A stretch of 64,000 bases of DNA from Spirochaetae bacterium HGW-Spirochaetae-1 (GTDB lineage Bacteria > Spirochaetota > UBA4802 > UBA5550): assembly GCA_002839375.1 (NCBI GenBank), contig PGXY01000002.1, positions 250,392 through 314,391 on the forward strand, in the 5' to 3' direction. Within the stretch, counting starts at the first letter, position 1. Each line of letters opens with the position of its first letter. This document shows positions 18,159 through 27,468 of this stretch, in pieces. The notes under the pieces were generated by a model. It worked only from the letters and a program-made list of their open reading frames with translations, did not search any database and had not been told where the DNA came from. The translations under genes and the position numbers were made by a program.

Positions 18159-20649
18159 ATTCACAAAACGATCGAGAAAAGTCCTTGAGGAAATGGCTCA
18201 ATCCGAGGGACGAAGGCTCAATTCCGATTCACTCGGCCCGGAACATATTTTTATAGCCCTTCTCAACGATGAAGACTCCGTTGCTGCCCGCATCATGAAA
18301 AATCTTGGCATAAATTTTGAGCGTTTAAAAAAAGAGATTGAACAGGCCATCCGGCAAACGGGTACCACGATAATTCTTGGAAAAATTCCCATCAGTCCGC
18401 GATATAAAAGAATCATCGAGCTCTCCAAGGAGGAAGCGAGAAAATTAAAAAATTCCTATATCGGGACCGAGCACCTGCTGCTTTCGATTTTCCGCGACGG
18501 TACATCGGCTGGTCTTGACAGTCTTATAAAGGCCGGGATCGATTACAATGTGATACGGAACGAGATTCTCAGGGTGCTGGGTGTAAAGGTGGGGACAGAA
18601 AAAGTCGGCAAGCCCAAGACCGTCACCAAGCCGCCGGCACTGGAGGAGTTCGCCCAGGACCTGACCAAGCTTGCCTCGGAGAATATGCTTGATCCCGTTA
18701 TCGGCCGTAATGAGGAAACAAACCGCGTCATACGGATTCTGTCGCGGAAAAGAAAGAACAATCCGATCCTCATCGGCGAGGCCGGTGTGGGGAAGACGGC
18801 CATTGTCGAAGGCCTGGCTCAGCGGATTGTAGCCAAACAGGTTCCGGAGCAGCTCCAGGCCTGCCGGGTCATGTCTCTTGATATGGCCGCCATCGTGGCG
18901 GGAACGAAATACCGAGGAGAATTTGAAGATCGGCTTAAACGGGTCGTTGAGGAGATACGGGAACTGAAGAATGTTATTATATTTATTGATGAAATACATA
19001 CCATTATCGGCGCAGGCGCTGCCGAAGGTGCTATTGATGCGGCCAATATACTGAAACCCGCCCTGGCCAGGGGTGAACTCCAGTGCATTGGTGCCACTAC
19101 GCTGAATGAATACCGTCTGCATGTGGAAAAGGACGCAGCCCTGGTGCGGCGGTTCCAGGCCGTCATGGTCGACGAGCCCACCATTGATGAGTCCCTGACC
19201 ATTCTCCGCGGACTGAAACTCCGGTACGAGGAACACCACAAGGTTCAGTACCGGCAGGAGGCCCTTGAGGAAGCTGTGCATCTTTCATCGCGCTATATCA
19301 ATGACCGGTACCTGCCTGACAAGGCAATCGACATAATCGATGAGGCGGGCGCCATGGCCAGGCTGGAGAACTATGAACGGCCCGGGGACATCACATCTCT
19401 TGAAAATGAAATAGAGGAGCTGAACAGGAAAAAGAACGAACTGGTCCTGATCCAGGAGTATGAACAGGCCGCAGCTGTCAGGGACCTTATTATTGTCAAG
19501 AAGGAACAGCTTAACCACAAGCTGGAAGACTGGAACGAGAAACGAAATGATTATGCCATCATAGTTGATCTGGATAAAATCGCCGCCGTTGTGGCCGAGA
19601 GTACGGGAATTCCCATAGAAAACCTGGAGGAGTCGGAAACGGAAAAGCTCATCCGCATGGAGAGCGAGCTTCACCACCGGATCGTGGGACAGGACCAGGC
19701 TATATCGGTCATATCCAAGGCATTGAGAAGGTCCCGCGTGGGACTGACCGACGACGACCGTCCCCTGGGTTCTTTCATATTCCTGGGGCCCACGGGTGTA
19801 GGAAAAACGGAGCTTGCCAAGGCCCTGGCGGAATTTCTTTTTGATGATGGGAAGAATCTCATACGGCTCGATATGTCGGAATACATGGAAAAGCATTCCG
19901 TGGCAAGGCTCATAGGCTCACCCCCGGGATATATCGGCTATGACGATGGGGGACAGCTGTCGGAAAAAGTCCGCCGAAAACCCTATTCAATCGTTCTTTT
20001 TGATGAAATTGAAAAGGCTCATCCCGATATTTTCAATATACTGCTGCAGATTCTCGATGAAGGAGAGCTTACCGACAGCGCCGGGACGACCGTGAGTTTC
20101 AGGGATACTATCATTATCATGACTTCGAACCTGGGGAACAGGGAGTACCAGAAGATGTCACGACTGGGATTTTCCAGCGCCGAGATCCAGGCCGTCGACA
20201 ATAATGACAAGGTGGAAGAGGAGCTTAAAAAACTTTTTAGTCCCGAGTTTATCAACCGTGTCGATGAAATCGTATTTTTTCATAAACTGGAAAAGAAGCA
20301 CATTAAAATCATTGTGGATTTAATGCTCAATGAAGTGAAGTTTGCACTGGGAAAAAGAAAAATCGAAATTGAATTCGCTCCAGGTGTAAAGAAGCACCTG
20401 ATTGACATGGGATTCAGTGAAAATTATGGTGCCCGGAATCTCAGGAGGACCATCCGGCGTGAAGTAGAAGACAATCTGGCCCTGCAGATGTTGAAAGGAC
20501 AGTTTGACGGGTGCAGCAGACTCCGTGTCGTTATGAAGGGGGGGAATGTCTCCTTTAAATTACTGGAAAAGAACTACTCCCGGGATGAAAACCTGTCCGG
20601 GAGGGATGATGAGTCTGCCGATACCCCTGTAGTGGAAATGAAAAAGTAG
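18151..20649 (+). CDS. clpC: ClpC, two-ring AAA+ unfoldase
   Basis: 832 residues. ClpC unfolds substrates, including McsB-marked ones, for ClpP. The N-terminal double Clp-N domain (about 1-145) is where arginine phosphate binds in the Bacillus protein. AAA-1 has Walker A GEAGVGKT (209-216). A middle UVR-containing coiled coil (about 410-475) marks this as ClpC rather than ClpA. AAA-2 has Walker A GPTGVGKT (546-553), and a ClpP-docking LGF occurs in the segment SRLGFSS. The stop is 4 bases from the stop of the convergent downstream gene, with no terminator between. Confidence 0.95.
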   Translation: MFEFTKRSRKVLEEMAQSEGRRLNSDSLGPEHIFIALLNDEDSVAARIMKNLGINFERLKKEIEQAIRQTGTTIILGKIPISPRYKRIIELSKEEARKLKNSYIGTEHLLLSIFRDGTSAGLDSLIKAGIDYNVIRNEILRVLGVKVGTEKVGKPKTVTKPPALEEFAQDLTKLASENMLDPVIGRNEETNRVIRILSRKRKNNPILIGEAGVGKTAIVEGLAQRIVAKQVPEQLQACRVMSLDMAAIVAGTKYRGEFEDRLKRVVEEIRELKNVIIFIDEIHTIIGAGAAEGAIDAANILKPALARGELQCIGATTLNEYRLHVEKDAALVRRFQAVMVDEPTIDESLTILRGLKLRYEEHHKVQYRQEALEEAVHLSSRYINDRYLPDKAIDIIDEAGAMARLENYERPGDITSLENEIEELNRKKNELVLIQEYEQAAAVRDLIIVKKEQLNHKLEDWNEKRNDYAIIVDLDKIAAVVAESTGIPIENLEESETEKLIRMESELHHRIVGQDQAISVISKALRRSRVGLTDDDRPLGSFIFLGPTGVGKTELAKALAEFLFDDGKNLIRLDMSEYMEKHSVARLIGSPPGYIGYDDGGQLSEKVRRKPYSIVLFDEIEKAHPDIFNILLQILDEGELTDSAGTTVSFRDTIIIMTSNLGNREYQKMSRLGFSSAEIQAVDNNDKVEEELKKLFSPEFINRVDEIVFFHKLEKKHIKIIVDLMLNEVKFALGKRKIEIEFAPGVKKHLIDMGFSENYGARNLRRTIRREVEDNLALQMLKGQFDGCSRLRVVMKGGNVSFKLLEKNYSRDENLSGRDDESADTPVVEMKK

Positions 20650-20653
20650 CGGC

Positions 20654-21103
20654 TTATATATATTTTGTTTTTTCCTTTTTCAATATATCGCGGTGATTGA
20701 ACTCTTCTTCAGCCAGTTGGGAAATATCCTCAGATATGGAATGGTAAAAATCACCCAGCTCCTTGTAATGATTTGACAGAATGATATACATTTTTCCCAC
20801 CAGTTCCTCGGCCCGGGCCAGGACATCAAAGGCTTCTGAAGCCCGTTTAGCCTCGGCAATTTCCCGGGTCAGTGAATCCTGAATCTGTTTGCTCACATGA
20901 AGATAAAAGGAATTGTCTAAGTGGGGTTTTGCGTGTTTTTCGCGCATGGTTTCAACTGTTTCCGCATGTCCGCGGGAGTGGGAGTTCATGAAATCGAAAA
21001 CGGAATGACTCTCCCTGAAACGAGCCGTAGATTTGAGGCGGATGTAGTGGTCAGCCAGATCTTTTTCCAGTTGAGCGATAAAATCAAATACGTTCATTTC
21101 CAT
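20654..21103 (-). CDS. Small helical protein, possibly ferritin-like
   Basis: 149 residues, predicted to be almost wholly helical with no signal peptide. It has spaced acidic/histidine pairs such as SHSRGHAETVE and EEEFNHRDIL, a pattern reminiscent of ferritin-like or rubrerythrin-like four-helix bundles, but the full diiron ligand set cannot be confirmed by eye. It is convergent with clpC with only 4 bases between stops. Function unknown. Confidence 0.7.
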   Translation of the reverse strand: MEMNVFDFIAQLEKDLADHYIRLKSTARFRESHSVFDFMNSHSRGHAETVETMREKHAKPHLDNSFYLHVSKQIQDSLTREIAEAKRASEAFDVLARAEELVGKMYIILSNHYKELGDFYHSISEDISQLAEEEFNHRDILKKEKTKYI

Positions 21104-21297
21104 TGGGATTCCTCTCTTTCGGGCCGTTTAATAAAGTCCCCTGTTCTGGTATTTTATTATAATGCATGAAATAATGCCGGTCAAGTATGTAAATGTGTGG
21201 AAGGGAAATATCATTGTATGGTGGTATGCTCTTTATTTTGTTGTTAATGAAAAACCTGATTATTAGAGTGCCCATAATAGAAAAAAGAGAAAAATAC

Positions 21298-21326
21298 TTG
21301 ACGATATTGGCATGAATTTGTAGATT
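21298..21326 (+). promoter_or_regulatory. Sigma-70-type promoter for the XRE-cupin/leuCD group
   Basis: TTGACG (21298-21303), a 17-base spacer, and TAGATT (21321-21326), with a start site about 25 bases before the ATG at 21358. Confidence 0.6.
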
Positions 21327-21357
21327 ATTAACAAATACTTAAGATGCTTAAATATAT

Positions 21358-21942
21358 ATGAAGAATGATGCAAAATACAATTTTGGTGATATTCTGCGTT
21401 CCGTGAGGGAACGACGCGGTGTCACCCTGAAAAGCGTGGCAGAAAAGGCAGGCGTGAGCGAAAGCCTGGTTTCCCAGATAGAACGAAACCGCGTTTCGCC
21501 CTCTATCGATACTCTTCTTACCCTGACGGATATACTGGAGATTGACCTGGATTATCTTTTCCGTTTCCGGAAGCAGAACAAGGTCGTGGACCTGGTGAGG
21601 AAATCGGAACGCAGCAGTATTACAACGCCGCAGGTCACATACAGCCGGCTTTCCGTATTGCCGGACCAGTCCGAGGAGCACTCCATAGAGGCTTTTCTCA
21701 TGGATGTCAATACCGGCGCGGAAAAGGGGAGCCAGGAATATGGACACGTCGGCAAGGAGTTCGGCTATATCCTGGAAGGGCAGGGTCAGCTGCTCTATGG
21801 AACTGAAACATATGAATTGGGCGAGGGGGATAGTATTGCTTTTGCGTCGGATATCCCTCACATTCTGAAAAATACGGGAGATACGATTCTCCGGGCCCTC
21901 TGGGTCATAACACCGCCGAGAAAATTATTTGTTGAAAAATAG
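21358..21942 (+). CDS. XRE-family transcriptional regulator with C-terminal cupin domain
   Basis: 194 residues. The N-terminal helix-turn-helix (about 10-65) contains TLKSVAEKAGVSESLVSQIE, and the C-terminal cupin (about 110-190) carries EYGHVGKEFGYILEGQG and a second strand set ending in HILKNTGD. Such proteins sense a small ligand through the cupin and control adjacent metabolic genes. It lies 18 bases before leuC, so it probably regulates its own operon, perhaps responding to a dehydratase substrate or product. No strong ribosome-binding site precedes the ATG. Confidence 0.88.
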   Translation: MKNDAKYNFGDILRSVRERRGVTLKSVAEKAGVSESLVSQIERNRVSPSIDTLLTLTDILEIDLDYLFRFRKQNKVVDLVRKSERSSITTPQVTYSRLSVLPDQSEEHSIEAFLMDVNTGAEKGSQEYGHVGKEFGYILEGQGQLLYGTETYELGEGDSIAFASDIPHILKNTGDTILRALWVITPPRKLFVEK

Positions 21943-21960
21943 ATATTAAGAGGTTCTGGC

Positions 21961-23247
21961 ATGGGAAAAACAATTGCTGAAAAAATTTTTGATGCTCATC
22001 GCGTTGAAATGCTGGGGGAGGATATCCATGTTCTGAAACTGGACGCGGTATTCGCTCATGAGATAACGACACCTATCGCCATAAATGACCTGGCGGCGCG
22101 TGGCAAGGACCGGGTTTTTGACCCTTCGAAAATCAAGGCCGTCATCGATCATGTGACTCCCGCTAAGGACAGCAAAACCGCTGAACAGGGGAAGGTGCTT
22201 CGTGAATGGGCCCGGAGAAACAATATCAGGGATTTCTATGATATCGGCCGCAACGGTGTATGCCACGCCCTGTTTCCGGAAAAGGGCTTTGTCCGTCCGG
22301 GATACACTATCATCATGGGCGACTCTCATACCTGTACACATGGCGCTTTCGGGGCCTTTGCAGCCGGCGTGGGAACGACTGATCTCGAAGTGGGCATACT
22401 CAAGGGAGTGTGTACGTTCAAGACGCCGAAAACCATGAAGGTGCATATCACGGGAAAACTTAAAACCGGCGTGTATGCCAAGGATGTTATCCTTTCAATC
22501 ATCGGGAAGATCGGAGTGAACGGCGCCACGAACCGGGTCATCGAATTTACCGGCCCCGTAATTGATTCCATGACCATGGAGTCACGCATGACCATTTGCA
22601 ACATGGCCATCGAGGCCGGAGGGACCAGCGGTGTGTGCATGCCCGACATGGTCACCGTGGATTACCTGTGGCCTTTCATTAAAAATGATTTTAAAAGCAA
22701 AGAGGCGGCTCTGGAGGAATACTCACAGTGGATTTCCGACACCGATGCTTTGTATGAAGAAGTCATAGAGCATGATGTTTCCGGCCTGGAGCCCATGGTG
22801 ACCTTCGGATACAAGCCCGACAACGTGAAGCCCGTGAAGGAAATGGAGGGCTCGCACGTGGACCAGGTGTATATCGGTTCATGCACCAACGGGCGTATCG
22901 AGGACCTGCGTGAGGCCGCAAAGGTCCTGAAGGACAAAAAGATCGCCTCCCATGTGCGCGGCATAGTATCTCCTGCCACACCTGATATTTTCAGCAGGGC
23001 CCTGGATGAAGGGATCATCAGGATATTCATGGATGCCGGTTTCGTGGTTACCAATCCTACCTGCGGTGCCTGTCTCGGTATGAGCAATGGCGTACTCGCT
23101 GCGGGAGAAGTGGCGGCATCCACAACGAACAGAAATTTTAATGGAAGGATGGGTAAGGGCGGAATGGTTCATCTCATGAGCCCCGCCACTGCCGCGGCCA
23201 CGGCCATTGCCGGTCATATTACCAATTCAGAATTATACAGGGGTTGA
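21961..23247 (+). CDS. leuC: 3-isopropylmalate dehydratase large subunit (LeuC/homoaconitase family)
   Basis: 428 residues, the length of the shorter archaeal-type LeuC/HacA group rather than the ~466-residue enterobacterial LeuC. It isomerises 2-isopropylmalate (or a homologue) using a 4Fe-4S cluster held by C308 (GSCTNG), C368 and C371 (PTCGACLG). The aconitase-family GDSHTCTHGAFGAF motif is intact. It pairs with leuD downstream. Because this subgroup also includes homoaconitase, citraconate and dimethylmalate hydratases, and no leuA or leuB is adjacent, the exact substrate is uncertain. Confidence 0.9.
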   Translation: MGKTIAEKIFDAHRVEMLGEDIHVLKLDAVFAHEITTPIAINDLAARGKDRVFDPSKIKAVIDHVTPAKDSKTAEQGKVLREWARRNNIRDFYDIGRNGVCHALFPEKGFVRPGYTIIMGDSHTCTHGAFGAFAAGVGTTDLEVGILKGVCTFKTPKTMKVHITGKLKTGVYAKDVILSIIGKIGVNGATNRVIEFTGPVIDSMTMESRMTICNMAIEAGGTSGVCMPDMVTVDYLWPFIKNDFKSKEAALEEYSQWISDTDALYEEVIEHDVSGLEPMVTFGYKPDNVKPVKEMEGSHVDQVYIGSCTNGRIEDLREAAKVLKDKKIASHVRGIVSPATPDIFSRALDEGIIRIFMDAGFVVTNPTCGACLGMSNGVLAAGEVAASTTNRNFNGRMGKGGMVHLMSPATAAATAIAGHITNSELYRG

Positions 23248-23260
23248 GGAGGTCTCATCA

Positions 23261-23785
23261 ATGAAAACATTCAGTGGAAAAATACTTTTCCTGGACAGGT
23301 CCGATATAAATACCGACGAAATCATACCGGCAAAATATCTCACGGAGATTGATAAAGAAGCTTTGAAGCCCTTTCTGCTGGAAGATCTGAAGGTCGAGGG
23401 TTTTAGGCCCGATCGCGATATTCAGGGCAGAAGTGTCATCGTGACCAGGGCAAATTTCGGATGCGGTTCTTCACGGGAGCACGCTCCCTGGGCCCTGGAG
23501 GTCAACGGCATCAACCTGGTCATCGGGGAAAGTTATGCCAGGATATTCCGTCAGAACATGTATAACTGCGGCATGATGGCAGTGGAGCTTCCCGGCGCTA
23601 CTATTGACCGGCTCTTCAGCAAATTTGCAGGACAGGACGCGGAAGTGGAAACGGATTTTGAGAGGGGAAGATTTATCTTCCGGGCCGCAGGCAAAGAGGA
23701 AGTCGTTCCCTTTGAGCTTTCAGAATTTGACCGATCCCTTGTCACGGCTGGGGGTTGGCTCGGCTACGCCGATTCGAGGTACTAG
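23261..23785 (+). CDS. leuD: 3-isopropylmalate dehydratase small subunit (LeuD family)
   Basis: 174 residues from ATG 23261, preceded by a GAGGAGG ribosome-binding site; an in-frame start at 23207 inside leuC is less likely. It supplies the swivelling domain that completes the active site with LeuC. Hallmarks are DINTDEIIPAKYL, GCGSSREHAPWAL and NMYNCGM. The substrate-recognition loop after KYL reads TEID. The last bases of the gene, CTAG, also form the stop of the convergent AsmA-like gene. Confidence 0.92.
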   Translation: MKTFSGKILFLDRSDINTDEIIPAKYLTEIDKEALKPFLLEDLKVEGFRPDRDIQGRSVIVTRANFGCGSSREHAPWALEVNGINLVIGESYARIFRQNMYNCGMMAVELPGATIDRLFSKFAGQDAEVETDFERGRFIFRAAGKEEVVPFELSEFDRSLVTAGGWLGYADSRY

Positions 23786-25902
23786 TTCGATCGTTTTATA
23801 TTTTTTCCTTCGGTGATATTGCCCTGGGCAATAAAAGGAATGATGTACCATTGTCCTCTTTTGTTGCCCCGGAGTCCGAGAGCCACGGCAGGAAGGTCCT
23901 GGATAAAATGGTCGGTAAATTCCAGGTTGATGTCCAGGCGGGTCGTATCCAGCTTGTCATTTATTGGTCCCTGTATTTTCAGCCTGATATCCTCGGAATT
24001 GAATATAAATGACCTGATGATGTAATTATTCCGGTCGAAAGAAATGTTCCCGTAAATTTTATTAAATTCCAGGTCCTTCAATTTATATTTCAGTTCCGCC
24101 AGCAGCAGGCCCAGGCCGTTCTGTATTCCCGTATTTACAATCTTTCCCCGATCAATGGAAAACTCGATATTACCGTTCATGGTACTGAGAATATCCGGGG
24201 CGATGAGAAAGGCAAGCTGACCCTTTCCGTCGGCGATTCCGAAAAAGCGGTTCTGAAAGCTGCTGCTCAGCGTCGCTATGTTCTGGATCTTCAGTGCGTT
24301 AAATCCGAACATAAAGGATGCCTGGGGAAACTCTCCGTTGAGCTGGATATCTCCATTGCCGGAGACCGTGCCTTCCATAAAATTTGCCGTGAATCGTTCA
24401 AAGACTATCTGGTTTCCTGTTATACGGTAATTGACCTGGGGTTTATTTACAACGATCTTACCGCGTTGAATGGAGTTGAGGTTGATCACTCCCGAAACGG
24501 TAATGGGTATCTTCATGCCCAGGGAAGATGTTGTGGCTGTTGCCGCCGGAGATTCTGCGGGCTTGGTCTCGCCGGGCTCCTCGAGGCGGAAGTCGCCGCC
24601 GTTAATATTCAGGAAGATTCGTTCCATGCTTGTTTCAGTCGATGCAATGGAAACGGTACACGGGTTCCCCATGATGGTAACGGGAATCCCCTGTTTCTTG
24701 AACATATTTCCCGTAATGACGAGCTCCGTGTTTACACCCGATATCAGCTTCCGTCCGGGATCATATCCAACATCATTGAGTGACAGATTCCCGCTGAAAA
24801 CACCGGCGTCATAGGAAAGATTGCCGCTGACTTTTCCGAATAATTTATTGGGGAACCCGGGGATAATCGGTTTTACATTGTTCAGGGCAGCATCAATATT
24901 TCGGGCATCAAAATTTTTCAGGCTGCCGTCGAAGGTAAACAGGAGAGAATGAAGAAGAAACGTAGATGTGTCGATTTTACCTTTTATGTTTGATAGAAAT
25001 ACCGTCCTGTTTTTTACGCTGACGCGGCAAAAGCCGTCGGCAAAAACCATATTTTTCGAATTAATCAGTGTCGATGATGCCTTGGCATTTCCCTCGATAT
25101 CCACATCATTTTTATCCGTGATGATGATACGGAGATTTTTAACATCGCCGTTGGCTATGTGATAGGGCTGGGGCTGCGGTTTTGAGGACCACTGGTATAC
25201 CCAAAGAAGGGATGTCTTTTCAAGACCCACGTCGCCGGAGATAATAACCTTGCCGCCTTCAGTAGCAATGGCTATATCGGGGAAAACCATCCCCCTTTCT
25301 TCCGGCAGTGTTATCTTGCAGTGGTTAACGGCAATGATTCCCTTCTGCGACAGATCTATAGTACCGTCAATACGAAATGTACCGGCCAGGGGCTTATAGA
25401 CCTTCTGTGGATTTATCACACTGATCAGGGCGTTGGAAAGACGGATTGTGTTTATTTTTGTGCTGATAGAGGATTCTTTTTTCCCCCCCTGTTTCAGATC
25501 TTCGACGAGTGTCTGCAGGTTGGTCTTGTTTTCTTCATTAAAAACGATGTTCAGGCTGAGGTCCTGCAGGTAGATGTCATTGATGTTGAGTTTTTTATGG
25601 AGGAGATCGTAAAGGGAAAAACCAAGGCTGGCCTCAGCGGCCTTTACCAGGACCGGGGCCGATGAATCAGTTCCGTCATAGAGCGTTATTCCCCTGAGGA
25701 TAATTCCCCTGAAACCGTAATGAAAACCGTCAATGGAAATCCGCCTTTTCAGGGAGCTCTCTATCTGGTTCACCACCATATCCCTGACTTTTTCTTCGGG
25801 GTAAAGGTAGAGAAAAGCGGCCGATGCGGCTCCTACGATTACAACGAAAACGGCGAGAGATATGATAAAATTTTTAATAATTTTTGCTTTTACTGGCTTC
25901 AC
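23782..25902 (-). CDS. AsmA-like envelope protein
   Basis: 706 residues from GTG 25902. One N-terminal membrane anchor (about 10-33, NFIISLAVFVVIVGAASAAF) is followed by a long beta-rich periplasmic region that begins with the AsmA-type signature (RRISIDGFHYGFRGIILRG) and ends with AsmA C-terminal-like strands (GNIEFSIDRGKIVNTG, LGLLLAELKYKL). Proteins of this group are thought to bridge the inner and outer membranes and help move lipids. It overlaps the end of the upstream cyclic-nucleotide-binding gene by 29 bases, so the two are coupled, and its TAG stop shares CTAG with leuD. Confidence 0.82.
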   Translation of the reverse strand: MKPVKAKIIKNFIISLAVFVVIVGAASAAFLYLYPEEKVRDMVVNQIESSLKRRISIDGFHYGFRGIILRGITLYDGTDSSAPVLVKAAEASLGFSLYDLLHKKLNINDIYLQDLSLNIVFNEENKTNLQTLVEDLKQGGKKESSISTKINTIRLSNALISVINPQKVYKPLAGTFRIDGTIDLSQKGIIAVNHCKITLPEERGMVFPDIAIATEGGKVIISGDVGLEKTSLLWVYQWSSKPQPQPYHIANGDVKNLRIIITDKNDVDIEGNAKASSTLINSKNMVFADGFCRVSVKNRTVFLSNIKGKIDTSTFLLHSLLFTFDGSLKNFDARNIDAALNNVKPIIPGFPNKLFGKVSGNLSYDAGVFSGNLSLNDVGYDPGRKLISGVNTELVITGNMFKKQGIPVTIMGNPCTVSIASTETSMERIFLNINGGDFRLEEPGETKPAESPAATATTSSLGMKIPITVSGVINLNSIQRGKIVVNKPQVNYRITGNQIVFERFTANFMEGTVSGNGDIQLNGEFPQASFMFGFNALKIQNIATLSSSFQNRFFGIADGKGQLAFLIAPDILSTMNGNIEFSIDRGKIVNTGIQNGLGLLLAELKYKLKDLEFNKIYGNISFDRNNYIIRSFIFNSEDIRLKIQGPINDKLDTTRLDINLEFTDHFIQDLPAVALGLRGNKRGQWYIIPFIAQGNITEGKNIKRSN

Positions 25903-27100
25903 GCTTTCTTTCCAGTGCGGCCTGCTTCTTGAAAAAATGCACGGTTTTTTCCAGTTCCTGAAGGTCAGTGCAGAATATCTTGCCTTGCTCGAGCTTCATG
26001 TGCTTGTCTTCCAGGACCTGGACCATGATGACATCGCCCTTGTCGGGAGGGAGACCTACCATGTTGATAAGCTCTTTTGATCCGAACTCGAAGTTGTGGG
26101 CTTTTTTTGCTTCGATAGGTATTTTCTGTTTTTCTATCTGGATCAGGAGCGTGTCGTAGATGCGTCCAACATCGCTCTTGATCATGAGGTTTTCGAGCTG
26201 GCGATAAGCGGTCCATATCCGCTCACTGAGGAGCTGGATGAGACGGGTTGCCAGTTGGGGCTGCTGCTGAACCATATTCTCGAAGTTCTGCTTATTGATG
26301 GCGAGCACGGTCACGTCGCCGAAGGTGATGGCCGAGGCGCTGCGCGGTTTATTGTCCAGGAGGGCCATCTCGCCGAAGATATCGCCCGGTTTGAGTACGG
26401 CCAGGAGCACTTCCTCGTCGACTATCTTGGTAATTTTTACTTTTCCCGACTGGATGATGAAGAGTTCCTCGCCCGGTTCGTATTCGCTGAATATCATGGT
26501 ATTGTCTTTGTAGATCCTGTTCATCTGGCCCGTTAACGGCTGATCGCTGATCTTGAGGGGTGCCTTCATGGTCTGGAGACGCTGGATGGCGGCATTGGCG
26601 TTCTCCCCTCGGGGACAGTACTGGAGATAGCGCTGAAAGGCGTATATGGCATGTTTCGGGGAACGCTTTTTAAGATAATAATCGCCGATGTTGAAAAGAT
26701 GGGTTGGATCTTCGGTTATGGCGTTCTTGAAGGTCAGGTTGGTTATGGCATGGTCGAAATCCCGCAGTTTTCTGCTGAAAAACCTGATTATTTTCATGGC
26801 AACGGCGGGGTTTTTCTGGATAAGCAGGCCGAACAGCTCGCGTTCAACGGATATGAGCGAGACATTTTCCAGGGCGATGGCTGTGTCAAGGCGGGCGTGT
26901 CCGCTCATACACGATATGACGCCGAAGAAATCACCGGGGCCCAGGATGGCATAGGGTTCTTCGGCCATAACCGGGTTTTCTTTGGCTACCTTCACGCGCC
27001 CGCTTCTGATTATGTAGAAATTATGAGCATTTTTCTTGCCTTCGATCATAACGAATGAATTGGCAAGATAATTCTCTGTTTTAAACTGCATATCCGCCAT
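25874..27100 (-). CDS. Double cyclic-nucleotide-binding-domain protein with CRP-like C terminus
   Basis: 408 residues. Two CRP/FNR-type cyclic-nucleotide-binding folds occur (about 5-120 and 190-300; the second has PGDIFGEMALLDNKPRSASA, the phosphate-binding cassette pattern). A short TPR-like helical stretch (HAIYAFQRYLQYCP, about 150-170) lies between them. The last ~80 residues (GSKELINMVGLPPDKG and on) look like a CRP-type winged helix, so a DNA-binding regulator is possible. The cassette arginine is present in the second domain; the first is less canonical. It is soluble and precedes the AsmA-like gene with overlap. Confidence 0.85.
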   Translation of the reverse strand: MADMQFKTENYLANSFVMIEGKKNAHNFYIIRSGRVKVAKENPVMAEEPYAILGPGDFFGVISCMSGHARLDTAIALENVSLISVERELFGLLIQKNPAVAMKIIRFFSRKLRDFDHAITNLTFKNAITEDPTHLFNIGDYYLKKRSPKHAIYAFQRYLQYCPRGENANAAIQRLQTMKAPLKISDQPLTGQMNRIYKDNTMIFSEYEPGEELFIIQSGKVKITKIVDEEVLLAVLKPGDIFGEMALLDNKPRSASAITFGDVTVLAINKQNFENMVQQQPQLATRLIQLLSERIWTAYRQLENLMIKSDVGRIYDTLLIQIEKQKIPIEAKKAHNFEFGSKELINMVGLPPDKGDVIMVQVLEDKHMKLEQGKIFCTDLQELEKTVHFFKKQAALERKREASKSKNY

Positions 27101-27468
27101 GGAGCCTCTTGGTTCACAATTCAGAAATTAAGGAATACACTATCATTAAATTCGGCACAATACCAGTATATTTCCATGATTTTATCAACACCATATTGCA
27201 TAAATTGCTTGATAACACTGAAACGGCCGGGATAGCTTTCAGGCCCCCCGGCGTATTATCCTGATTTATTGATATATCAACAGTCACCACCCCATAGGAG
27301 GTGATGAACAATCGTATAATGTAAAAGCCCCCCCGAGGGGCGAAATAGTAATTTACAACATAGTGAACATAACGGGCGTGACAATATTAGTCAATCATAT
27401 TTCTTCGGCCCTACCGCGACTCAAATATGTGGACAATATAACTAAAATGCATATGTATGCATTATCTA
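27101..27468. other. Intergenic region between mutS and the cyclic-nucleotide-binding gene
   Basis: 368 bases without a gene. It holds a 12-base palindrome TTGATATATCAA (27269-27280), an imperfect dyad around 27285-27305 (TCACC...GGTGA) and a terminator-like hairpin (27327-27341). No promoter with both elements at good spacing was found. Confidence 0.5.
27327..27341 (-). terminator. Terminator-like hairpin downstream of mutS
   Basis: On the minus strand GCCCC-TCGGG-GGGGC type pairing is followed at once by TTTTAC. It lies about 130 bases after the mutS stop. A very similar hairpin occurs at 32769-32782. Confidence 0.5.

Noticed and set aside
18445-19281. Long open frame antisense to clpC
   Set aside because: It runs fully across conserved AAA+ coding sequence, has no ribosome-binding site and no recognisable domain; it is a shadow of codon bias.
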